NCBI GenBank assembly: GCA_029262415.1
Contig: JAJCZL010000001.1
Coordinates: 1 to 53,367, forward strand
Direction of reading: 5' to 3'
Length of the DNA: 53,367 nucleotides
DNA from: Deltaproteobacteria bacterium
Lineage (GTDB): Bacteria; Desulfobacterota; Binatia; UBA1149; JAJCZL01
The notes under the pieces are model-generated. The model saw nothing but the letters and a program-made list of their open reading frames with translations, did not search any database and was not told where the DNA came from. Shown here piece by piece: positions 8,220 to 16,215 of the stretch. The translations under genes were made by a program, and so were the position numbers. Within the stretch, counting starts at the first letter, position 1, and every line of letters begins with the position of its first letter.

Positions 8220-9647
8220 TCAGTCGCTGAAGCTGCTGCTTTGACCCATATCCTCGTGCTCCGGCTGCAAGCCGAGCTTATCCATTCGGTACTTGAGGAT
8301 CCTACGGGTGGTCCCGAGCACCGCGGCGGCACGGGTTTGGTTGAAATGAAACCTACCGAGCGCTTCGGAGATGATGTCACGTTCGAACTCATCGACGGCC
8401 TCGCTCAGACACAGCTTCCCGCTCAAGACACGTTCACGCACCTGTGAGCTGACCGAGCGCCCTTCCAGGACCTCAGGGGGCAGACAGTTCGGCTGCACTG
8501 GGCCGTCGTCGGAACTGAGCACGAGCATTCGTTCGATGACGTTTTCAAGTTCACGCACGTTGCCCGGCCAACTGTACGAGAGCAGTTTCTCCGTCGTGTC
8601 GGGAGCAAGCTCCTTCATCGGCAGCCCGTGTTCCTTGCTCTTGATGAGCAGGAAATGACGGATCAGATAGGGTATGTCGTCGGTACGCTCGCGCAGCGAC
8701 GGGATTGCTACCGACACAACGTTGAGCCGGTAGTAGAGGTCGGCACGGAAGCTTCCCTCGTGAATCGCCTCACGCAGGTTACGGTTGGTGGCTGCGATCA
8801 CACGTACGTCGACGTCAATCGGTTGACCGCCTCCAACACGCATGACCTGGCCCTCTTCGAGCACACGTAGAAGCTTGGCTTGAAGGCTTGGCGTCATCTC
8901 CCCGATCTCGTCGAGAAAGATCGACCCTTTGTGCGCGAGTTCGAACTGTCCGACTTTCTTCTCGACCGCGTCGGTGAACGAGCCGCGTTCGTGGCCGAAC
9001 AACTCGGTTTCGAGTAGGTTGTCGGGTATTGCCGCGCAGTTGAGCGAGACCATGGTGTTGTTCGCACGCGGGCTATTGTAGTGGATCGCGCGCGCGATCA
9101 GCTCTTTCCCGGTGCCGGACTAGCCGGTGATCAAGACCGTGGTCTTCAGGCGCGCAACTGCCTCGACGGTTTTGAAAACGTCTTGCATCGAGCCGGATTC
9201 ACCGATGATGTTGTCGAACCCGTAGCGCTTGCCGACCTCATCGCGCAGATGTTCAACCTCACGCTTGAGTTCGCCATTCTCTGTCGCCCTGTCAGCGATC
9301 AGACGGAGTTCTTCGATGTCAAATGGCTTAGTCACGTAGTCGAACGCGCCGAGCTTCATCGCGGTCACGGCGGTCTTGACCGTCTTGGTCGCGGTGACCA
9401 TTACGACCGGCGTTAGCGTGTCGGTCGTGCGAATTCTCTCCAGCACCTCGAGTCCGTCAATGCCGGGCATTAGGATATCGAGGAAAATAAGGTCTGGTTT
9501 CGAGTTCTCGAGCCAGCAGAGCGCGGCTTCACCGCTCTCGACTGCGACCGGGTCATAGCGGTCCTTCAAGACCATCCGAAACGATTCACGAACACCTGGT
9601 TCATCGTCAACGATGAGTACGATTGGTTTTTTTTCCATGGGCTCCAC
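8220..9647 (-). pseudogene. NtrC-family sigma-54 response regulator interrupted by an amber codon
   Basis: The frame encodes a complete 475-residue NtrC-type regulator. It has a receiver with VDDEP, the phospho-acceptor in FLDILMPGIDG and TKPFD, an AAA+ sigma-54 activator domain ([26 protein letters not shown]) and a Fis-type helix-turn-helix ([21 protein letters not shown]). A TAG at 9120-9122 replaces the glutamate codon of Walker A, which should read G-E-S-G-T-G-K-E. As written, translation yields only receiver plus linker (175 residues). The 300 codons beyond the stop are open and conserved. The GAFTGA loop reads GSFTDA, also off consensus. Start is GTG at 9647 or ATG at 9638. It overlaps the upstream fusion gene by 41 bp. 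The cause may be recent mutation, suppression or an assembly error. Confidence 0.88.
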
Positions 9648-11454
9648 CCCCCTCCTTGACCGGCAGGGTCAACGCGAACGTCGTTCCCGATCCTGCGGTT
9701 TCCATCTCCAAACTTCCGCCGTTGCGCATAGTCACGGCGCGAACCAGCATCACCCGCCAGGGCATCTGTCTGTCGCCTCTTCCTATCCACTTACCCAAGT
9801 GCGTGACCGCGGTAGGACCCGCGGACACCATCCATTCGATCGTCCCATCACCGGTCGGCCGGATCTCAATCGTCCCTGCCCGCGCCAACTCGGCGAACGA
9901 CTCATCAAGTAACGTACCGATCGCGAACTCTACGTGCGTAGGGTCTGCGACCACCGCGAGCGGCCCATCTACCAGCAGCCGAACAGGGGTGTCGTTGTTA
10001 CCACTGTTCAGTTCTATTCCGCGGCGGATCAGATCGGCAAGATCGATTCGCGAAGGCGTCGGCGTCTCGAGCGATGCGAATGCGGAGAGCGTCTTAATGG
10101 TGTTTCCAATTCTGTCGCACGCATCACCTGCCGCATTGATCAGAATCCGTGCCTCTTCCTCGCTGGACTCCCCCTGGTTGAGCATCGAAGCAAGCGTCTG
10201 GATCGGAACCATCGGATTTCCGAATTCGTGGGCCAAGGATGCGATCAGAACCTCTGCGTCGATCTCCGCAGAGGGCTCGGAGCGCGGTTGCTGTTCGGGC
10301 TGCGCGCTCACCAGCCCGGCCGAAAACAATCGCCTGAAGCGCTCTTGCGGTGACGCTTCCTCTTGCGAAACCCCCTTTCGCTGCACGGGCTCGCGCGGGT
10401 CGTTGCCACCAGGGTCGTCGGCAACCAAGCGAACCTCGTCGGCTTCGATGATGAGGCTGTCGCTGCCAAGCCGATCAATGTGCACTATGGTTCGGTTGAT
10501 GACCGCTTCGAGTTCGGCGAGGTTGCCGGGCCACATATAGCTTCTCAGTCTAGCGAGCCCTTCTTCGCTATAGGTTGCGTCTCGGTACCCGAGACGACGT
10601 GCCGCCGAGAACGTCAGCATTCGTGCCAACGGAGCGATCGCCTCCGGGCGTTCACGCAGCGGCGACAACTGGACCACTAGTCCAGTCAGTGCGTGGTATA
10701 GCCCGCGGGAGAAACCTCCCGATGCCGCCTGTGCGGCAGGATCGTAAACCGAACTCACGACCAAACGGAAGCGCCCATTGTCGGAGACGGCTGCGAGCAG
10801 GCGCTCCTGGTCGGCAATACTGCGTCCGTCAATGTCGGGGACGTACAACGTGTAACGCGACTCACCGGCCGCCGTCTCGAGCACTTGCTCGAGCGACTGA
10901 TCGGGGTACCAGGTAACGAACCGATACGTCGGGTCGTGGCGTAGTGAAACCGCGGCCGCCACACGGCGTCTACCGCAGCCGGGTTCGCCCATGATCCACA
11001 ACGGGGCGTCGAGAGCCGCGGCACGGCGCAGAAGCGCGCCTGCCGGCGCGGGCACGTAGGGGAACTCAAGCCACATGTCGGCGTCGTCACGGGCGGCGTG
11101 GATCCTCCCGCCACGTGTGCGAGAGGGCGGTGTAGCGAGCAGCGCGTCGACTTTCAGGCGAAGCTCAAAAGGATCGAATGGCTTTCTCAACACCGCCAGC
11201 CGACGCCCTTCGCGAACGCTGGTCGGGACCGGCGTCGTACGGTCGACTATCAATAAGAGGCGCACGGCACTCCCGAGAGTCTCGAGTACATCGGACTGGC
11301 CGATCTCTTGTTCGGAAAGATCGGCGATAACCAGCTCAGCCTCCGAAGCGGGTGTGAGTTCTTCGCGCGCGTCGATGGCATGCCATCGACCTAAGACGGC
11401 ATCGATCGTGTTGCGCACAACCTCACTGGCCGAGAAGAGAACCAGGTCAGCCAT
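9607..11454 (-). CDS. Receiver-like / inactive NtrC AAA+ / degenerate histidine-kinase fusion protein
   Basis: 615 residues with three recognisable parts. Residues ~1-110 resemble a receiver (VIADLS, LRKPFDPFEL) but lack the N-terminal acidic pair. Residues ~130-350 resemble the sigma-54 activator AAA+ core: a Walker A relic GEPGCGRRR without the catalytic lysine, no GAFTGA loop and no DE Walker B, yet LSPLRERPEAI and MWPGNLAELEAVINRTI are clear. Residues ~395-605 hold an HisKA H-box (LAHEFGNPMVPIQTL) and a relic ATPase domain: the N-box asparagine is lost, DxGxG is absent and only the late GSGTTFALTLP remains. No DNA-binding domain is seen. It overlaps the kinase by 8 bp and the regulator by 41 bp. 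A non-catalytic scaffold or adaptor is the likeliest role (inference). Confidence 0.8.
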   Translation of the reverse strand: MADLVLFSASEVVRNTIDAVLGRWHAIDAREELTPASEAELVIADLSEQEIGQSDVLETLGSAVRLLLIVDRTTPVPTSVREGRRLAVLRKPFDPFELRLKVDALLATPPSRTRGGRIHAARDDADMWLEFPYVPAPAGALLRRAAALDAPLWIMGEPGCGRRRVAAAVSLRHDPTYRFVTWYPDQSLEQVLETAAGESRYTLYVPDIDGRSIADQERLLAAVSDNGRFRLVVSSVYDPAAQAASGGFSRGLYHALTGLVVQLSPLRERPEAIAPLARMLTFSAARRLGYRDATYSEEGLARLRSYMWPGNLAELEAVINRTIVHIDRLGSDSLIIEADEVRLVADDPGGNDPREPVQRKGVSQEEASPQERFRRLFSAGLVSAQPEQQPRSEPSAEIDAEVLIASLAHEFGNPMVPIQTLASMLNQGESSEEEARILINAAGDACDRIGNTIKTLSAFASLETPTPSRIDLADLIRRGIELNSGNNDTPVRLLVDGPLAVVADPTHVEFAIGTLLDESFAELARAGTIEIRPTGDGTIEWMVSAGPTAVTHLGKWIGRGDRQMPWRVMLVRAVTMRNGGSLEMETAGSGTTFALTLPVKEGGGAHGKKTNRTHR

Positions 11455-13639
11455 GAATCCCAGGCTCCGGCGGCTCCAGCCGTGTCATCTGCGCGGTAAG
11501 TGGAGGGGCGTCTACCGGAAAGTGGATCTTGACTGAGGTTCCTTCGTCGATGCGACTGTCAACCTCGATAAAGCCCCCGTGTTTGGTCACGATCTGGTGG
11601 GCTATCGCGAGCCCGAGACCGGTGCCTTCTTTACGCGTCGTGAAGAACGGGTCGAAGATGCGCGCAAGGTTTTCATCAGAGATGCCGCATCCGGTGTCGC
11701 TCACGTCAACCCGTACGTATTCCGTCCCCTGCGTGAAGGTCTCCGAGCTTCCGACCTGCACCCGGCCGCCCTCCTGGCAGCTCTCGATCGCGTTCATAAC
11801 GATGTTCAGCACGACTTGTTTTACTTGATCCTCGTCGGCTACGACTTCGGAGAGTTGCTCACCCAGGTCGATCGCCAGCGTCACGCCTTTGGCCTTTGCT
11901 TGCGTCTGGAGCAGCCGAGATATCCGTTGCACGCATTCGTTGACATCCATCTCGGCAAGGTCCGCAGGCGCTGGACGTGCAAAGGCCAGCAGTTCATTGA
12001 TGAGCGCGCTGATCCTGTCGACCTCGGAGAGCGTCAAATCGAGGAATGTGCTACGGAACTCTTCGTCGTCGTAACGCTCGGGCAACAGTTGCGTGAATGT
12101 GCGAATCGAAACCAGCGGGTTGCGGAGTTCGTGGGCAAGGACTGCCGCCATCGTGCCGATGGCGCTGAGACGGTCGGATTGCTGGATGATCTCCCGGCTT
12201 CGCGTGAGATCGCTGTACAGTCGCGCGTTGAGCACCGCGACCGAGATGTGGTTTGCCAGAATCACCAGACGTTGTACATCCTCGTTAGTGAAAATGCCGC
12301 CCGTCTCCTTAGGGCCGAGCAAGATCGCGCCGACGAACACGTCCGTCGTATAGAGGGGCACCATCGCTTCGACTCCCAGTTCAATCATCCTCAACGCAGC
12401 CGGCCGGAGTTCAGGTTGAGAAGCGGCATCCAGCTCGAGCTCTTCACGGATTACCGGGAGCTTGGTTTTCTCGATCAGAGTGAGCAGTGAGTCGCCCTCT
12501 TCGAGTACCTCGAGCAGGGGAGCAGTGGCACCGCGCCACGCACCGAGTCGGAAACGGGCTTGGCCGTCATCGACATAGGTAGCGGCCGCCGAGACTCCAG
12601 GCGTTGCAGCGAGCGTGTTACACACCGACTCGAGCAGCTTATTTAAGTCAATCATGCTGGTAGATTCTCGGCTGAGCGCGTACAGCGACCCCTCGTAGTC
12701 TTTCTGCGAGCCGAACAGCAGGTTGTCGATGCTTTCGCGGGTAACGACGCGCAGACGCGGAAACAGAAACGTCGAAGCCAGAAGCGCCCCCAGGGCGATC
12801 AGCGAAAACTCGGTGTCGACGCGACCGAAGTAGGCACGTTGGGCATCGAGAAGCCCGGAAAAGCACGTCATCAAAAGAAGCGCGAGGACTAGGATACTGA
12901 CGAAGCTGCGTGCCACCGCGACGTCGATGTCGAGGAGGCGACGACGATGCAACGTGTATCCGGGGATCGCCGCCCAGATGACCATTGCCAACGAGCCGAT
13001 CGGGTAGAGCGGGACGGCGGTTGTTGGATATGTCTGGATACCTGCTACCCCGAAATAGTCGTGAAAGCCCCCGGCTGACGCCAGCGCCACCGCGACTAGC
13101 AGATAGCGCGCCTGTGCGCGTCTGCGTCCGGAAGATGTACGCCCGATCTGGAAAAGAATCGCAATCAGGGTGGAGATTACGATCAAGGCGTACGCGATCA
13201 GCAGTCCGTGCCACTGGGCTCGGATCGCATACCACTGGACCAAAGAATCTGAGTAGTCGACGCGGCTGACGCCCTCGACGAGCAACCCGAGGTGGTTGGC
13301 AACCATCAAGCAGCCGGCCGCAAGATAGGCGGGTACAAGCTGCCGACGTCTGCCCACGTCGAATAGAACCACCACTAGGTGCAAGAACAACAGCGGGGCA
13401 AGAACGATTCCGTACTGGAGCAACCGCGCCCAGAAGAGCGCTCGCTCTTGGGTAATCTGATGAAAAAGGATGAAGCCGGCTAGGGTCCATGCCGATAGCG
13501 ACAAACAAAAGGCGAAGTAGAGCTGATTCTCAGCACGTCGAAGTTGCCGGACAAGTACGGACGTCCCCAACGCGGCAACCACAACCGAAGCGGTCAGCGG
13601 CAGCAGCGCGAGAGGATTCACTTGCACACTACCGCGCAT
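11447..13639 (-). CDS. Membrane histidine kinase with 7TM sensor, GAF and catalytic core
   Basis: About 730 residues from ATG at 13637-13639; the frame is open to 13789, but that extension lacks membrane-sensor character. Seven or eight hydrophobic segments fill the first ~310 residues, as in the HisKA_7TM type of sensor. A GAF domain (~residues 345-490) follows, then the H-box AAVLAHELRNPLVSIRTF, an N-box with NIVMNAIESC, DTGCGI, a DPFFTTRKEGTGLGLAI stretch and a final EGTSVKIHFPV. All catalytic boxes are intact. It should autophosphorylate and signal to the receiver of the adjacent NtrC-type regulator, possibly through the fusion protein between them. The architecture recalls PrsK kinases of exopolysaccharide/PEP-CTERM systems, but no such genes are present here. 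Confidence 0.88.
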   Translation of the reverse strand: MRGSVQVNPLALLPLTASVVVAALGTSVLVRQLRRAENQLYFAFCLSLSAWTLAGFILFHQITQERALFWARLLQYGIVLAPLLFLHLVVVLFDVGRRRQLVPAYLAAGCLMVANHLGLLVEGVSRVDYSDSLVQWYAIRAQWHGLLIAYALIVISTLIAILFQIGRTSSGRRRAQARYLLVAVALASAGGFHDYFGVAGIQTYPTTAVPLYPIGSLAMVIWAAIPGYTLHRRRLLDIDVAVARSFVSILVLALLLMTCFSGLLDAQRAYFGRVDTEFSLIALGALLASTFLFPRLRVVTRESIDNLLFGSQKDYEGSLYALSRESTSMIDLNKLLESVCNTLAATPGVSAAATYVDDGQARFRLGAWRGATAPLLEVLEEGDSLLTLIEKTKLPVIREELELDAASQPELRPAALRMIELGVEAMVPLYTTDVFVGAILLGPKETGGIFTNEDVQRLVILANHISVAVLNARLYSDLTRSREIIQQSDRLSAIGTMAAVLAHELRNPLVSIRTFTQLLPERYDDEEFRSTFLDLTLSEVDRISALINELLAFARPAPADLAEMDVNECVQRISRLLQTQAKAKGVTLAIDLGEQLSEVVADEDQVKQVVLNIVMNAIESCQEGGRVQVGSSETFTQGTEYVRVDVSDTGCGISDENLARIFDPFFTTRKEGTGLGLAIAHQIVTKHGGFIEVDSRIDEGTSVKIHFPVDAPPLTAQMTRLEPPEPGIHG

Positions 13640-13766
13640 GCGCGAAACACCCGTCTCGCTGCAGCTAGAACAGACCGGTGCCGTTTGCACCGAAATAGGC
13701 GTACCGCCAAGCCGACCTCCACACCCACACCACCGACTCGCCTTCGAGCCGCAGCGATCACCGTAG

Positions 13767-13789
13767 CGTACAAAGCTGTACGCAGTCAA
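13767..13789 (-). promoter_or_regulatory. Candidate promoter -35 with overlapping 16-bp palindrome upstream of the kinase gene
   Basis: On the minus strand TTGACT (13784-13789) is followed at once by CGTACA-GCTT-TGTACG (13767-13782), a perfect 6-bp inverted repeat with a 4-bp spacer. It lies where a spacer between -35 and -10 would be. A weak -10 (TACGGT) could follow. An AT-rich patch at 13801-13827 lies just upstream. This fits an operator-controlled promoter for the signalling cassette, 130 bp before the kinase start. Not proven. Confidence 0.35.
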
Positions 13790-13849
13790 TACGAACGATG
13801 CTTTATATTTTGCTTTTTCGCGATCCAGCGGCCGCTTTGACCGGAACAG

Positions 13850-14275
13850 TTACGTACGCAAGCGCAATTGCGAGAGCGAGAACCGCCTGCGCACGAGCGC
13901 GATCAGGACGAAGGCAGAGCCGAGCACGGTCAGCATCCGCCCGCCTCGATGAACCACGCGGTAGCGCTCGCGTTTGATGGATGACGCGGTGTACAACTCG
14001 TGGGCATCGGTGCGGCCTTCGAGGATCGACTGGGTGCCCCTAAACGGTTTCCGCACGTCGGGCCCAGCCTCGGCGAGGGCAGCCGCCATCCGATCACCGT
14101 ACTGCTTGAGCTTGATCGAACCCATCGTCCAGTTGCCGATCCCGAGCGCCAGCATCAAGCAACCGGCCACCACCAGGGTAGGGGAGCCTGCGGCCGGCGC
14201 GGATCGGTTAGCACGCGGATCGGGGTAAGATGAGCGTGGCCGGGTCGCCAAGGTGCCTTGCCGTCTTGTCACCAC
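13850..14275 (-). CDS. Small two-helix membrane protein of unknown function
   Basis: 141 residues from GTG at 14273-14275; later starts are possible. Two hydrophobic segments are visible, about residues 33-53 (LVVAGCLMLALGIGNW) and 113-128 (MLTVLGSAFVLIALV), separated by a polar loop of about 60 residues. I recognise no family. The gene is divergent from lipB, with their starts only a few bases apart, so the two must share a very compact control region or one start is misjudged. Its 3' end faces the kinase promoter region. Coding status is moderately supported by length and by the hydrophobic pattern. Confidence 0.5.
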   Translation of the reverse strand: MVTRRQGTLATRPRSSYPDPRANRSAPAAGSPTLVVAGCLMLALGIGNWTMGSIKLKQYGDRMAAALAEAGPDVRKPFRGTQSILEGRTDAHELYTASSIKRERYRVVHRGGRMLTVLGSAFVLIALVRRRFSLSQLRLRT

Positions 14276-14278
14276 GCC

Positions 14279-14935
14279 ATGCTACATCAGACACATACCG
14301 AAGTCCGCGACTGGGGCACGCTCGGATACGAAGAATCCTGTCTCGGCCAAGAACGGATTTTTACAGACCGGGTTGCAGGCCGTGGTCCCGACGTAGTTGT
14401 TGCCGTGCGACATCCACCGACCATTACACTCGGGCGCCACGCGCCCGCCGAGGATGTCGTGGCCGACAGCGAGGTCCTGCGTGCATGCGGCATCGCTGTT
14501 TCGCGTAGCGACCGCGGCGGGCGCGCGACCTATCACGACGAGGGTCAGGCGGTTGTTTACCCCATAGTCGGCATCGCCGATCTCGGTCTCGGTGTGCGCG
14601 CCTGGGTGGGAATCCTCGAAGAAACGATCCAAGCTGTGCTCAGCGGCTACGGCATCGCCGCTCGCTGCCGAGGCGGCACCCCAGGCTTATGGACCGACCA
14701 AGGCAAGATCGCGTCGATAGGGTTGCGGATCCGTCACGGTGTCAGCACCCACGGGCTTTCCGTCAACGTCAACTTGGATGTCGGGGCCTTCAACTATATT
14801 GTCGCCTGCGGCGCTGCCGGGCAACCGGTCACGACGCTCGCCCTAGAGAGCGGAGACGACGTGCAGGTTTCCGAGGTATCTGATCGGCTTTGCCTCGAAC
14901 TCAAACGCCGCATCGACGAACGCCGCCGCGCATGA
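14279..14935 (+). CDS. lipB: Octanoyl-[acyl-carrier-protein]:protein octanoyltransferase
   Basis: 218-residue LipB, which moves octanoyl groups from ACP to lipoyl domains as the first step of lipoate synthesis. The signature RGGRATYHDEGQAVVYPI (family: RGGxxTYHxPGQ), the catalytic lysine in GKIASIGLRI and the acyl-accepting cysteine in IVACGAAG are present. The proline of the family PGQ is replaced by E here, giving DEGQ. Start ATG at 14279 gives the expected short N-terminus; an ATG seven codons upstream is in frame. The stop overlaps the next gene's ATG as ATGA. lipA is not in the window. Confidence 0.92.
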   Translation: MLHQTHTEVRDWGTLGYEESCLGQERIFTDRVAGRGPDVVVAVRHPPTITLGRHAPAEDVVADSEVLRACGIAVSRSDRGGRATYHDEGQAVVYPIVGIADLGLGVRAWVGILEETIQAVLSGYGIAARCRGGTPGLWTDQGKIASIGLRIRHGVSTHGLSVNVNLDVGAFNYIVACGAAGQPVTTLALESGDDVQVSEVSDRLCLELKRRIDERRRA

Positions 14936-15924
14936 CTATGAGAAAGAGAGACCCTGAAGTTCTGATTCCGGCGATGCTTGACGGCGATCGTATCGCCCTC
15001 GCGCGATTGATTACCATGGTCGAGAACCGTACGGCCGCGACCGCGTCGATCATGTCGCGCGTGTATGCAAAGTGCGGACACGCACTCACCGTCGGCATCA
15101 CCGGTCCGCCGGGCGCGGGCAAGTCGACAATCACGAGTTGCCTGATCCAGCATCTGCGCGATGACGGAAAATCAGTAGGCGTGGTTGCAATCGACCCCTC
15201 GAGCCCGTTCTCGGGCGGTTCGGTGCTCGGCGACCGGATCAGGATGCAAAAACACTTCCTCGACCCCGAGGTTTTCATTCGTTCGGTGTCTACGCGGGGG
15301 ACCCATGGAGGATTGGCACGCTGCGGACGCGATGTCGCGAGGTTGTTCGACGCGTTCGGCAAGGACGTCGTCGTCATCGAAACCGTCGGCGTCGGTCAAA
15401 CCGAACTCGACATCATGGAGGTCGCCGACACCGTCGCAGTCGTGTTAGTTCCCGAATCGGGCGACACAGTGCAAGTGATGAAAGCCGGTTTGCTCGAGAT
15501 CGCCGATGTTTTCGTCGTCAACAAAGCCGACCGTGACGGCGCGCTGCGAATGCGCACGGAGCTCGAGATGATGCTCTCGTTGAAAACCAATACCGGTGAG
15601 GGTACATGGCGGGTGCCGGTCTTGATGTCGCAGGCCTCGAAGGCCGAAGGAACGATGGAGATCCTCGAGGCATGCTTAGCCCACGGCGAAGTCTGTCGCA
15701 GCGCCGAGGCCTCCGAGAACCGCGCGCGACGTTTGCGCGACGAAGTGCTCGAGATCTGTGAAGAGGAGATCATGCGGCGGCTACGCGCCGGCGCCGACAG
15801 CGGTGCAATCGCGGAGCTACTGAAAAGTGTCGGTAGCGGCGATGTCGATCCCTACCGTGGCGCACTCGATATCCTCGAGGATGCGGACTTACTCGCGAAA
15901 GCCTTACGGTGCAACGACGCGTAG
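14932..15924 (+). CDS. meaB: MeaB/ArgK-type G3E GTPase (methylmalonyl-CoA mutase chaperone)
   Basis: 330 residues. A P-loop GPPGAGKS lies at residues 58-65, with DPSSPFSGGSVLGDRIRM, STRGTHGGL, the switch segment VIETVGVGQTELDI and the base motif NKAD, all diagnostic of MeaB. These GTPases gate cobalamin loading of methylmalonyl-CoA or isobutyryl-CoA mutases. No mutase gene lies in this window, so the partner must be elsewhere. The ATG overlaps the lipB stop, implying coupled translation. Ends in TAG. Confidence 0.9.
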   Translation: MTMRKRDPEVLIPAMLDGDRIALARLITMVENRTAATASIMSRVYAKCGHALTVGITGPPGAGKSTITSCLIQHLRDDGKSVGVVAIDPSSPFSGGSVLGDRIRMQKHFLDPEVFIRSVSTRGTHGGLARCGRDVARLFDAFGKDVVVIETVGVGQTELDIMEVADTVAVVLVPESGDTVQVMKAGLLEIADVFVVNKADRDGALRMRTELEMMLSLKTNTGEGTWRVPVLMSQASKAEGTMEILEACLAHGEVCRSAEASENRARRLRDEVLEICEEEIMRRLRAGADSGAIAELLKSVGSGDVDPYRGALDILEDADLLAKALRCNDA

Positions 15925-15954
15925 CCGGAGCGGAACGGGCAAGCCCGGTGTAAC

Positions 15955-15983
15955 TTGACATCCAAGCACGTGACCCGAATTCT
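15955..15983 (+). promoter_or_regulatory. Candidate promoter of the tRNA-Met gene
   Basis: A perfect -35 TTGACA at 15955-15960 is followed by 17 bases and AATTCT at 15978-15983 (GAATTC at 16 bases is an alternative). This would start transcription near 15990, about 28 bases before the mature tRNA. The -10 is weak, so confidence rests on the -35 and the position. Confidence 0.45.
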
Positions 15984-16017
15984 CGACGCGAGTGCCGCGT
16001 GGATGCGGCACAGCTCA

Positions 16018-16094
16018 GGCGACGTAGCTCAGGTGGTTAGAGCGAGGGTCTCATAATCCCTAGGTCGGTGGTTCGAGTCCACCCGTCGCCACCA
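16018..16094 (+). tRNA. tRNA-Met (anticodon CAT), elongator type
   Basis: 77 bases including an encoded CCA. Acceptor GGCGACG (16018-16024) pairs with CGTCGCC (16084-16090). The D arm is GCTC/GAGC with an AGGTGGTTA loop, the anticodon loop is CTCATAA with CAT at the centre, and the T arm is GGTGG-TTCGAGT-CCACC. The anticodon stem has a T-T opposition at its loop end. CAT could also mark tRNA-Ile2, whose C34 is modified by TilS (gene present at 25385), but the body resembles elongator tRNA-Met. Confidence 0.95.
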
Positions 16095-16112
16095 TGTTCT
16101 TCTTTAAGAACA
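16095..16112 (+). terminator. Hairpin immediately after the tRNA CCA
   Basis: TGTTCTT (16095-16101) and AAGAACA (16106-16112) form a perfect 7-bp stem with a CTTT loop, abutting the tRNA 3' end. No T-run follows, so it may be a weak terminator or a 3'-processing signal. Confidence 0.4.
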
Positions 16113-16215
16113 GAGTGGTGTGCCCTGGATTTCCCGGAGTCCGATTTTTGGAGTTTAGTGCTGCTGTCCACAGGAGGGCAGCATGTCGACTGGACGCCCG
16201 AGTATGGACGTCATG

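Noticed and set aside
9120-9122. Pyrrolysine or general amber reassignment as the reason for the internal TAG
   Set aside because: TAG is the normal stop of several genes in the window (for example mnmA, rnc, tilS and tsaE), and the expected residue is the ordinary Walker A glutamate.
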